A stretch of 12,998 nt of DNA from contig JAUVQU010000049.1 of assembly GCA_030597965.1 (NCBI GenBank), forward strand, positions 1 through 12,998. The letters run 5' to 3'. The first letter of the stretch is position 1. Each line of letters begins with the position of its first letter. This document shows positions 1-5,376 of this stretch, one piece after another. The position numbers and the translations under genes were made by a program. The notes beneath the pieces are model-generated. The model was given only the letters and a program-made list of their open reading frames with translations, did not search any database and was not told the origin of the DNA. The stretch comes from Cellvibrionaceae bacterium (GTDB lineage Bacteria; Pseudomonadota; Gammaproteobacteria; Pseudomonadales; Cellvibrionaceae).

Positions 1-977
1 ACGCGCATGAAGAAAACCTGTGGCAGCTCGATACGTACTTCGTCTTCTGTGTGGATGAAGTAACGGTCATACAGAGTTTGTAAACCTAAGTAGGTGAACT
101 GTAAATCGCGATCAGCGATCAGCGCTTTACCCATTGCGTCCAGGTCGTAACTCAGCAGGTTGGGGTGCAGCAGTTCTAGCTCAATTCCTAGCTTGATATA
201 AGCGCTAAAGGCCTGTGGATACAGGGTTTCCATGTCGTGCTGGGTCGCGCTGTTGGCTACTTGCAGGTGGCTTAGTGCTTCGGCACGTAATTTATCCAGT
301 AACAGACGCGCGGTAACCTGGCTGTAGTTAGGCTCTTTTTCTACCAATGTACGGGCGGTAATCACCAATGAAGTATTCACATCATCAATGGATACACCGT
401 TGTATAGGTTGCGCATGGCTTCGTCGAGAATAGCCTTGCCGTCTACGCCGGCCAGACCTTCACAAGCTTCGCTGACAATAGTGCGCAGACGCTGAATATT
501 CAGAGGGTCGGTTGAGCCATCAGCATTCTTAACTTGAATGCTAGGGTATTCATTATCGGCGACTGCGTCAGCTTCCAACTCTGCGCGTTGTTGGGCGCGC
601 TTTTCACGGTAGAGTACATAATCACGAGCGACCTTTTGCTCGCCAGTGCGCATCAGTGTCAGCTCAACCTGATCCTGAATGTCTTCAATGTGGATCGTGC
701 CGCCAGAAGGCATACGACGCTTGAAGGTTTCAGAGATTTGTTTGGTCATTGCGGCAACTGTCTCATGCACACGACTGGATGCGGCCGCATTGCCACCTTC
801 GACGGCAAGGAAGGCTTTGGTCATTGCCACGGCAATTTTGTCGTCACCGTAAGGTACAACCGTGCCGTTGCGTTTGATGACGCGAATTTGCCCCGGTGTT
901 GTTGCTGCGACTGTGCTGCTGCTGGCCGCTGGTGGGACAAGCGTGTCTGGGGTGGTTTGGTCTGTTTCAGTGTGCAT
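1..977 (-). CDS. nrdA: Ribonucleoside-diphosphate reductase alpha subunit, class Ia (NrdA), N-terminal part
   Basis: Reduces ribonucleoside diphosphates to deoxyribonucleotides together with the NrdB radical subunit, in the cytosol. The gene runs off the left edge: 325 codons plus two bases are visible. Residues about 31-125 form an ATP-cone (IRVIKRNG at 31-38, DYVLYR at 119-124). Residues about 148-235 form a second, cone-like region (NADGSTDPLNIQRL) that aligns by eye with the single cone of E. coli NrdA. The next stretch, to residue 325, resembles the start of the catalytic domain (the DRDLQFTYLGLQ segment matches the E. coli DRDMTFSYAAVKQ region). The catalytic cysteines lie outside the window. 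The first 28 residues are Thr/Ala/Pro-rich and probably disordered. The start is supported by a GGAG six bases before ATG. Two cones are known in Pseudomonas aeruginosa NrdA. The identity is firm; which cone binds dATP is not visible here. Confidence 0.93.
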   Translation of the reverse strand, partial: MHTETDQTTPDTLVPPAASSSTVAATTPGQIRVIKRNGTVVPYGDDKIAVAMTKAFLAVEGGNAAASSRVHETVAAMTKQISETFKRRMPSGGTIHIEDIQDQVELTLMRTGEQKVARDYVLYREKRAQQRAELEADAVADNEYPSIQVKNADGSTDPLNIQRLRTIVSEACEGLAGVDGKAILDEAMRNLYNGVSIDDVNTSLVITARTLVEKEPNYSQVTARLLLDKLRAEALSHLQVANSATQHDMETLYPQAFSAYIKLGIELELLHPNLLSYDLDAMGKALIADRDLQFTYLGLQTLYDRYFIHTEDEVRIELPQVFFMR

Positions 978-1368
978 GTGCGTCTCCGCGTCTTTTTCTT
1001 GTATAGAATTAATTGATTCATCTTAAAGCCAGTACATATCTCGCCAGGAACAGAAAGATGACACAGCTTTTAATGTGTTCGGTTTATGTTGTTCTATTTT
1101 TTAAATCATCTTGTGCAAAAACTTATAATTATTCGCTCGATGGTAGAGTAGAGCGTTTATTTGCACGGTATTTTGGGTTGTTCTCCACTGAGTGATCACT
1201 TGTATGCCTGCGTATGTCTACGAACGGGCATGATTTTTCTTGTTTTTTGATTTTTCTCAGTGTGGCCTAATCTGACCTCAACCCCTATATGTTGGGTCTC
1301 ATTCAGCGTTGGGCTACAAGATAATGCGCTTCAGGGATGAATGCAATACGATAGAGTTGGTGATTACT

Positions 1369-1377
1369 TGTGGATAA
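1369..1377 (-). promoter_or_regulatory. Perfect DnaA box upstream of nrdA
   Basis: The minus strand reads TTATCCACA, the highest-affinity DnaA box, about 390 bases before the nrdA start. A second, weaker 9-mer in the same orientation (ATTTACACA, 1382-1390, two mismatches to TTATNCACA) lies four bases away. A third (TTTTGCACA, 1112-1120, one mismatch) lies about 135 bases before the start. In E. coli, DnaA boxes upstream of nrdAB tie dNTP synthesis to replication initiation. The match is seen directly; the regulatory role is inferred. Confidence 0.55.
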
Positions 1378-1649
1378 AGTGTGTGTAAATGTAAAAGTGG
1401 GTGACCACTAACTTGCTGGCCTTTTCTGTGCGTGGCTCGAGTGTAAAAATAGGGAGAAATTGATCCGTTAGATTTTTTTCTTCTAGAGGAAGTCTTTTCT
1501 TATTCCATGCCATATAGTGGTGCATTTAATGCCGACCTACTACATCTAGTGTTTTTAGGGTTTGAGAAGGCTTTTGTCTGTCGCCGATACGAGTATGGGT
1601 TCTGCGGGTAACGGTGGGTTAATGCTGTTACATTGCGAGTGTTTTCTAG

Positions 1650-1655
1650 AAGGAG
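1650..1655 (+). promoter_or_regulatory. Ribosome binding site of the small zinc-ribbon-like gene
   Basis: AAGGAG ends six bases before the ATG at 1662. It is a strong Shine-Dalgarno sequence at good spacing, which supports this short frame as a real gene and fixes its start. Confidence 0.8.
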
Positions 1656-1661
1656 TAGCGA

Positions 1662-1868
1662 ATGGGTGATGTGCTGGAGTTTAAGCGCCCGTCGATCACA
1701 CAGAAGCGTAAGGCGGTCGCTCAAAAGCACAAGGGTAAATCCCTGTGTAAGAGTGGTTTTCACAAGTGGAAAGTGGTGACAGAAAAGCAGTTTGATGTGA
1801 AGCAGGGCCGCCTTGTTACTCGATCTTGTTGTCAGCGTTGCGGCAAAGAAAAAGTAGAGGCCCTGTAG
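1662..1868 (+). CDS. Small conserved zinc-ribbon-like protein, 68 aa, function unknown
   Basis: A 68-residue, strongly basic protein. After a short N-terminus (MGDVLEFKRP) and a lysine-rich stretch (about 14-26) come Cys29 and His34 in LCKSGFHKWK, then QFDVKQGRLVT and a Cys-rich knuckle, Cys56, Cys57 and Cys60 in CCQRCGK. The spacing C-x4-H ... C-x2-C suggests a single zinc-ribbon or treble-clef-like site. The sequence resembles short, uncharacterised proteins of Pseudomonas and relatives as I recall them, but I cannot name a family. A strong AAGGAG precedes the start. It stands alone, divergent from nrdA and convergent with slyD. No function should be assigned; nucleic-acid or ribosome binding is only a guess from charge and size. 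Confidence 0.8.
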   Translation: MGDVLEFKRPSITQKRKAVAQKHKGKSLCKSGFHKWKVVTEKQFDVKQGRLVTRSCCQRCGKEKVEAL

Positions 1869-1878
1869 TTGGTTCCTG

Positions 1879-1930
1879 TCTAGTGTTCATTATTTGTCTT
1901 CATTGCTCATGTTCATTGTTCGTGTTCATT
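1879..1930. repeat. Four degenerate 13-bp tandem repeats at the 3' end of slyD
   Basis: Read on the minus strand, four consecutive 13-base units (1930-1918, 1917-1905, 1904-1892, 1891-1879) all begin AATGAA; three begin AATGAACA. The first unit encodes the last residues of SlyD, and the second supplies the TGA stop. The array fills the gap between the convergent slyD and the small plus-strand gene, and ends 10 bases past the latter's stop. Confidence 0.75.
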
Positions 1931-2407
1931 ACTACAACTGCCGGAACCATGGGGGTGACCATGATCCATTTCACCTTGGCTGGCGTCGCGAATGTCGACG
2001 ATTTCAACGTCAAAGTGCAGATCTTTACCCGCTAATGGGTGGTTGCCATCAATGGTGACGGTGTCACCTTCTACATCGACAATTTCTACCACCTGTTGGC
2101 CATTCTTGGTTTCAGCGTGGAACTCCATGCCGACTTCAATTGGGTCGATACCGCCAAACATTGCTTTGTCTAATACTTGAATAAGCGTCGGGTCTTTTTC
2201 GCCATAGCCATCTTCCGGTTTAACCACGGTAGAAATTTTGTCGCCAATATTTTTGCCGGTGAGGGTGGTTTCAAGGCCGGGCACTAAATTCTGGAATCCA
2301 TGTAAGTAGGCCAAAGGTTCTTGTCCGTCAGAGGAGTCCAGGGTTTCACCGTTGGCATCTTTCAGGGTGTAGTGAATGGTGGCCACCTTGTTGTTGGCAA
2401 TGGTCAT
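1913..2407 (-). CDS. slyD: FKBP-type peptidyl-prolyl cis-trans isomerase SlyD
   Basis: A cytosolic prolyl isomerase and chaperone; in E. coli SlyD also binds nickel and helps hydrogenase maturation. The 164 residues follow the SlyD layout. A split FKBP domain (about 1-66 and 131-146) has YLHGFQNLVPGLE at 34-46 and GDKISTVV at 55-62. An inserted chaperone flap lies at about 67-130 (DGYGEKD, GMEFHAET, IDGNHPLAGKDLHF). The C-terminal tail is very short: HGHPHG at 149-154, a single Cys158, then NEHEQ. The E. coli tail is much longer and rich in His and Cys, so metal storage should be reduced here. AGAGG lies about eight bases before the ATG. The gene is probably monocistronic, as candidate terminator DNA separates it from DUF3108 upstream. 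Its 3' end sits inside the 13-bp repeat array. Confidence 0.93.
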   Translation of the reverse strand: MTIANNKVATIHYTLKDANGETLDSSDGQEPLAYLHGFQNLVPGLETTLTGKNIGDKISTVVKPEDGYGEKDPTLIQVLDKAMFGGIDPIEVGMEFHAETKNGQQVVEIVDVEGDTVTIDGNHPLAGKDLHFDVEIVDIRDASQGEMDHGHPHGSGSCSNEHEQ

Positions 2408-2427
2408 GGTTGTGCCTCTGTAATATA

Positions 2428-2466
2428 TAAAAAGTATGAGTAAAAAATATAAGTAAAAAGGTAATG
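2428..2466. repeat. Three degenerate 13-bp A-rich tandem units upstream of slyD
   Basis: On the plus strand, three consecutive 13-base units each begin TAAAAA (2428-2440, 2441-2453, 2454-2466). They share the pattern TAAAAAnnTAnnG loosely. The stretch lies 21-59 bases before the slyD start, so it should overlap its promoter or leader. The period is seen directly; because the DNA is A-rich, chance is possible. Confidence 0.5.
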
Positions 2467-2478
2467 GTTAGACCTTTT

Positions 2479-2525
2479 AAAGGGCTTGGCAGGTAGAAGG
2501 CTGAAGGATGCGCCTAAAGCCCTTT
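2479..2525 (-). terminator. Inverted repeat at the end of the DUF3108 gene, possible terminator
   Basis: AAAGGGCTT (2479-2487) is the exact reverse complement of AAGCCCTTT (2517-2525). With a two-base bulge the stem extends by GGC/GCC (2488-2490 with 2512-2514). The structure covers the last codons and stop of the DUF3108 gene and lies just before the slyD leader. Only three Ts follow on the minus strand, so it is not a classical intrinsic terminator. It may be a weak terminator or a 3'-end stabilising hairpin. Confidence 0.4.
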
Positions 2526-3248
2526 TACCTGTTGTTCGTTAATGCTGGCTTTAGACAAGTTAATTTCGTAGTGCTTGCCGTCTTTTTCACGCTGTTGCAG
2601 GCGCAGTAACAGGTAGTCCCAATCTTCTGCGAACCAAAGGTAAGTTTCGCGGTTTGAGTCCTTGCGTATGCGTTTAACCTTAACCGCTTTAAACGTGCCC
2701 AAGGGAATTTTTAATGTCTCAGTGCCGATCACTTCAAAGTCGTAATGCTTCAGCTTGCCACCATCGGCAATGGCGTAACTCTGGGTTGGTAGTTGATTGA
2801 TCAGGTCGTGGCGCAGTTGTATTTGATAGCTTAATTTGTCGAGCGTGGCCGGTTTGATGGCCATGGTCCAGGGTTTCTTTTGAACATTATTTCTAACGGT
2901 TAAAGTATCCCAGTTGAAGCTCAATACGGCATGGCGGCCCTTGCCTAACACTGTGCGGTGATATTCGTAGCGCTGTGGTTGCAGTTGCCCGCTATCCTGC
3001 CAGGTGAACTGGCTGAACTCTTCGACCTTGGCGAGAAAGGACTTGGCGCTAAAATGCAGCTCCATTTGACCGTCATCCCGATATGAAAGTCGACGCTTGG
3101 CGGCTACCTTCATACTGTCAAATTGAGCGTTATAGGTAGCTTCAAAGGGTTGAGGCAGCGCGGCATTAGCTGTCGCGGTAAAGGCTGACAGTGTAATGGC
3201 CGGCAGTAGGGTTAGTACCGCTGTAATAAAATACTTGATTTGGCGCAT
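2514..3248 (-). CDS. DUF3108 domain protein, exported, 244 aa
   Basis: A periplasmic protein of unknown function in the DUF3108 family. The chosen start (MRQIKYF) has AAGG at a normal distance before the ATG and gives a clean signal peptide: basic start, hydrophobic core at about 7-24 and cleavage after ANA at 29. A start 29 codons upstream is open but would bury this peptide behind a polar extension. The mature part has the FEATY opening (35-39), YRDDG and several aromatic-rich beta-strand-like segments, and a YLWFAEDWDYLLLRL segment near the end, typical of this family. It lies 114 bases after purN, an order I recall from Pseudomonas. The spacing leaves room for its own promoter, though I could not place one. 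No enzymatic motif is visible. Confidence 0.82.
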   Translation of the reverse strand: MRQIKYFITAVLTLLPAITLSAFTATANAALPQPFEATYNAQFDSMKVAAKRRLSYRDDGQMELHFSAKSFLAKVEEFSQFTWQDSGQLQPQRYEYHRTVLGKGRHAVLSFNWDTLTVRNNVQKKPWTMAIKPATLDKLSYQIQLRHDLINQLPTQSYAIADGGKLKHYDFEVIGTETLKIPLGTFKAVKVKRIRKDSNRETYLWFAEDWDYLLLRLQQREKDGKHYEINLSKASINEQQVKGL

Positions 3249-3362
3249 AGTTAACCTTGATGTAGTTCTTTCAGTGTCCATTAATTTAGCAGAGTGGGGC
3301 TGAACTAACACTGAACGCAGCCAGTATATGGCCAATTCACTGATGGCACCTGTAAAAAAGGC

Positions 3363-4016
3363 CTATTGGCTTCTGGCGTCCATCACAAAACCGCTGGTTG
3401 GAAGAATACTTCCATCGAGCACAGCGTCATTGCCTTGCATACACAGTCTTCCTTCAGCAAACCACTGGGCAGCCATAGGGTAGATGATATGCTCTTGCTG
3501 TTGTACGCGTTTGGCCAGGCTCTCGGCATTATCATTGGTATTGATGGGAACCACCGCTTGAATGATATTTGGGCCGCCATCAAGCTCTGCGGTGACAAAG
3601 TGCACAGTAACGCCATGGCGGTCGTCGCCGGCATCCAGTGCGCGCTGGTGGGTGTGCAGCCCTTGGTATTTGGGGAGTAACGAAGGGTGAATGTTGAGCA
3701 TGCGTCCAGCGTAATGATTCGTAAATGCCGGGGTCAGGATACGCATAAAACCGGCGAGAATGACCAGCTCCGGTTGGTACTGATCTATAGTGGCTTTGAG
3801 TTGGATGTCGAAGGCTTCGCGGCTCTCGAACAGCGTATGGTCGACTACCTGCGTGGTAATACCGGCTTTGGTGGCGCGATCCAAACCGAGTACGCCGGGG
3901 CGATTACTGATGACGGACTCAATACTGATGGCTGTTTCGCCATTTGATTGTGCGTCGATCAGGGCCTGCAGATTGCTACCACTGCCAGAAATAAGAACAA
4001 CCGTCTTAGTTTTCAT
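3363..4016 (-). CDS. purN: Phosphoribosylglycinamide formyltransferase (GAR transformylase 1)
   Basis: Transfers a formyl group from 10-formyltetrahydrofolate to glycinamide ribonucleotide, the third step of purine synthesis, in the cytosol. The 217 residues match E. coli PurN (212) throughout. The phosphate-binding loop is ISGSGSNLQALID at 9-21, the folate-site segment is LAGFMRIL at 87-94, and the catalytic triad is Asn108, His110 (LNIHPSLLPKYQG) and Asp146 (ELDGGP). I place the start at MKTKT, which matches the E. coli N-terminus. The frame stays open 33 codons upstream, but that would overlap purM and add a repeat-derived extension. No Shine-Dalgarno directly precedes the ATG. A 10-codon mini-ORF ends on it as ATGA, so coupled translation is likely. 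It is the second gene after purM, 37 bases downstream. Confidence 0.95.
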   Translation of the reverse strand: MKTKTVVLISGSGSNLQALIDAQSNGETAISIESVISNRPGVLGLDRATKAGITTQVVDHTLFESREAFDIQLKATIDQYQPELVILAGFMRILTPAFTNHYAGRMLNIHPSLLPKYQGLHTHQRALDAGDDRHGVTVHFVTAELDGGPNIIQAVVPINTNDNAESLAKRVQQQEHIIYPMAAQWFAEGRLCMQGNDAVLDGSILPTSGFVMDARSQ

Positions 4017-4045
4017 AAGAGGGTTGTCATACGAAGGGTTGCCAT
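4013..4045 (-). CDS. Possible 10-codon leader ORF overlapping the purN start (MATLRMTTLL)
   Basis: Between purM and purN, an ATG at 4045 opens a frame of ten codons, MATLRMTTLL, whose TGA stop (4015-4013) overlaps the purN ATG (4016-4014) as ATGA. An AAGGG at the end of purM lies about 12 bases before this ATG, longer than ideal. The mini-ORF arises from the 15-bp duplication described separately. It could deliver ribosomes to purN, which has no Shine-Dalgarno of its own. Expression is inference. Confidence 0.35.
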   Translation of the reverse strand: MATLRMTTLL

Positions 4046-4049
4046 ACGG
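4020..4049. repeat. 15-bp tandem duplication between purM and purN
   Basis: Two adjacent 15-base copies (4020-4034 and 4035-4049; plus-strand pattern AGGGTTGYCATACGR) differ at two positions. They fill most of the 37-base space between the purM stop and the purN ATG and create two in-frame ATGs in the leader ORF. Confidence 0.7.
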
Positions 4050-4053
4050 ATGT

Positions 4054-5100
4054 TTAGCCCTTGAGTTCGACTTGCTCTTCGCCTGCGGTCGCGTTTTCGA
4101 TATGACCAACAACAAAGGCTTCCTCGCCTTCAGCGCGAAGAATATTCAGAGCATTCTCCTGCTCGCTGGCGGGTACGGCGATGATCATGCCGATACCACA
4201 GTTCAGTGTGCGGTACATCTCATAGCTGTCGACGTTACCTTTCTCTTGTAGCCACTTAAACACTGCTGGAATTTCCCAGGCGTTGGTATCGATAATGGCC
4301 TTACAGTTGTCGGGTAAAACACGTGGAATATTTTCTTGTAGGCCACCACCAGTGATGTGGCTCATGGCGTTAACTTGCGATTCTTTTATAAGCTTTAACG
4401 TTGATTTAACGTAAATGCGAGTAGGTTCAAGCAGGGCTTTGCCGAGAGGCTTGCCACCAATCTCCATGTTGAGGTCAGCATCGCTGATTTCCAGGATTTT
4501 ACGGATCAGGGAGTAGCCATTGGAGTGCGGGCCGCTGGAAGCCAGGCCGATCAGGACATCGCCTGCGCCTACTTTACTGCCGTCGATAAGTTCAGACTTT
4601 TCTGCAATACCAACACAGAAGCCAGCGAGGTCGTAGTCGCCACCTTCGTACATGCCAGGCATTTCTGCAGTTTCGCCACCCACCAGTGCGCAGCCAGAAA
4701 GCTCACAGCCAGCACCAATACCGGTTACTACATCGGTGGCAACGTCTACATCTAACTTGCCGGTGGCGTAGTAGTCGAGGAAGAACAGAGGTTCTGCACC
4801 GGCTACCACTAGATCGTTGACGCACATGGCAACAAGGTCGATGCCGATGGTGTCGTGCATGTTCAGGTCCATGGCGAGGCGCAACTTGGTGCCTACACCG
4901 TCGGTACCGGATACCAATACCGGCTCTTTATAGCCCGTTGGTAATTCGAACAAGGCGCCAAAACCACCCAGTCCCGCCATTACGCCTGGGCGGCTGGTGC
5001 GTTTGGCAACACCCTTAATGCGTTCGACCAGTGCATTACCTGCGTCAATATCAACACCGGCATCTTTGTAACTCAGGGAGGTAGGCTTGTTTTCGCTCAT
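4054..5100 (-). CDS. purM: Phosphoribosylformylglycinamidine cyclo-ligase (AIR synthetase)
   Basis: ATP-dependent closure of the imidazole ring, converting formylglycinamidine ribonucleotide to aminoimidazole ribonucleotide, the fifth step of purine synthesis, in the cytosol. The 348 residues agree with the usual length (E. coli 345). Landmarks are YKDAGVDIDAGN at 11-22, the nucleotide-binding VSGTDGVGTKL at 63-73, the MCVNDLVVAGAEPLFFLDYY core at 92-111, GGETAEMPGMY at 141-151, SSGPHSNGYSL at 188-198 and SHITGGGLQENIPR at 247-260. The start is preceded by GAAG eight bases away, a modest Shine-Dalgarno. It heads the purM-purN transcription unit, divergent from the DUF2066-hda pair. Confidence 0.97.
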   Translation of the reverse strand: MSENKPTSLSYKDAGVDIDAGNALVERIKGVAKRTSRPGVMAGLGGFGALFELPTGYKEPVLVSGTDGVGTKLRLAMDLNMHDTIGIDLVAMCVNDLVVAGAEPLFFLDYYATGKLDVDVATDVVTGIGAGCELSGCALVGGETAEMPGMYEGGDYDLAGFCVGIAEKSELIDGSKVGAGDVLIGLASSGPHSNGYSLIRKILEISDADLNMEIGGKPLGKALLEPTRIYVKSTLKLIKESQVNAMSHITGGGLQENIPRVLPDNCKAIIDTNAWEIPAVFKWLQEKGNVDSYEMYRTLNCGIGMIIAVPASEQENALNILRAEGEEAFVVGHIENATAGEEQVELKG

Positions 5101-5155
5101 AATCTTCGACAGCTATTTTTTTAGTGTGAAATATGGGGGGTATTAAAGGCCGCGT

Positions 5156-5161
5156 ATTCTA
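5156..5161 (-). promoter_or_regulatory. Candidate -10 element for purM
   Basis: The minus strand reads TAGAAT, five of six matches to TATAAT, 55 bases before the purM ATG and followed by ACGCGGCC. No good -35 lies at the expected distance (nearest CACCAA), so the promoter may be weak or activator-dependent. Confidence 0.4.
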
Positions 5162-5299
5162 CCAGCTTCTGCATGGCTTTGGTGCTTTCTGTTTAAGTTT
5201 TCTTCATTGAGAACTGCATGGATTTTTAGTTGAGGCTTGTGCAGGGTACTCAGGGTGCAAATTTGGCGAATCTAATAGTGCGGAATCTGCTCAGGTTAT

Positions 5300-5312
5300 G
5301 CCTATAATAGGC
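5300..5312 (+). promoter_or_regulatory. Consensus -10 (TATAAT) inside a perfect 6+1+6 palindrome
   Basis: GCCTAT-A-ATAGGC is a perfect odd palindrome whose centre holds TATAAT at 5303-5308, about 69 bases before the DUF2066 start. A TG lies two bases before the hexamer, one more than in an extended -10, and no -35 is evident. It is a likely start site for DUF2066-hda, with a possible operator overlapping it. Confidence 0.45.
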
Positions 5313-5376
5313 GGCGTAAAGAAAGGCTCAGTGCATGGGTCAGTCGATCAATAGGTGGAATAAAGGTTTTTAGGCG

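Larger units (their letters stand above)
978..1661. other. Long spacer between nrdA and the small plus-strand gene
   Basis: 684 bases separate two divergent genes. I found no convincing coding region: the open frame at 1013-1195 has no ribosome binding site and no recognisable protein. The clearest signal is a perfect DnaA box at 1369-1377. Minor structures are a 10-bp palindrome (AGTGATCACT, 1191-1200) and an imperfect hairpin at 1274-1298 (GACC-T-CAAC pairing with GTTGGGTC around an 8-base loop). I could not place a convincing sigma-70 promoter for nrdA. A TATACA about 25-30 bases before its start is only a weak -10 candidate. The length would suit a multi-input nrdA control region or a long leader. 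Confidence 0.6.
5101..5376. other. Divergent promoter region between purM and the DUF2066 gene
   Basis: 276 bases hold the start signals for both directions. A purM-side -10 candidate lies at 5156-5161 and a plus-strand -10 candidate, inside a palindrome, at 5303-5308. I found no PurR-type operator. The nearest sequence, GTGCAAATTTGGCG around 5256-5269, lacks the central CG and is two bases short. No gene is visible. Confidence 0.6.

Noticed and set aside
1013..1195. Open frame of 60 codons on the plus strand upstream of the small gene
   Set aside because: No ribosome binding site, no recognisable protein pattern, and it lies in the AT-rich nrdA upstream region.
1204..1256. Imperfect hairpin (TGCC...CGTA-TGTC-TACG...GGCA) followed by a T-rich stretch, resembling a terminator
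   Set aside because: The stem is split by an unequal internal loop, the Ts are interrupted, and no plus-strand gene precedes it.
1281..1524. NrdR-box-like sequences (around 1281-1297 and 1509-1523)
   Set aside because: Each matches only about half of the palindromic consensus, and the two lie over 200 bases apart instead of the usual close pair.
3249..3335. Longer start for the DUF3108 gene, 29 codons upstream
   Set aside because: It would place a polar extension before an otherwise clean signal peptide; the ATG at 3248 has an AAGG at good spacing.
3335..3366. Terminator after purN (GCC-AATA-GGC followed by a run of Ts)
   Set aside because: The stem has only three base pairs, too weak to call, although the T-run is real.
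4017..4115. Longer start for purN, 33 codons upstream
   Set aside because: It would overlap purM by about 60 bases and translate the 15-bp repeat; the E. coli-like N-terminus begins at 4016.
3366..4755. Several open frames on the plus strand opposite purM and purN
   Set aside because: They are antisense shadows of well-conserved genes, with no ribosome binding sites or known protein patterns.
5251..5270. Possible PurR operator in the purM upstream region (GTGCAAATTTGGCG)
   Set aside because: It lacks the central CG of the PurR box and is two bases too short; many relatives of Pseudomonas lack PurR.
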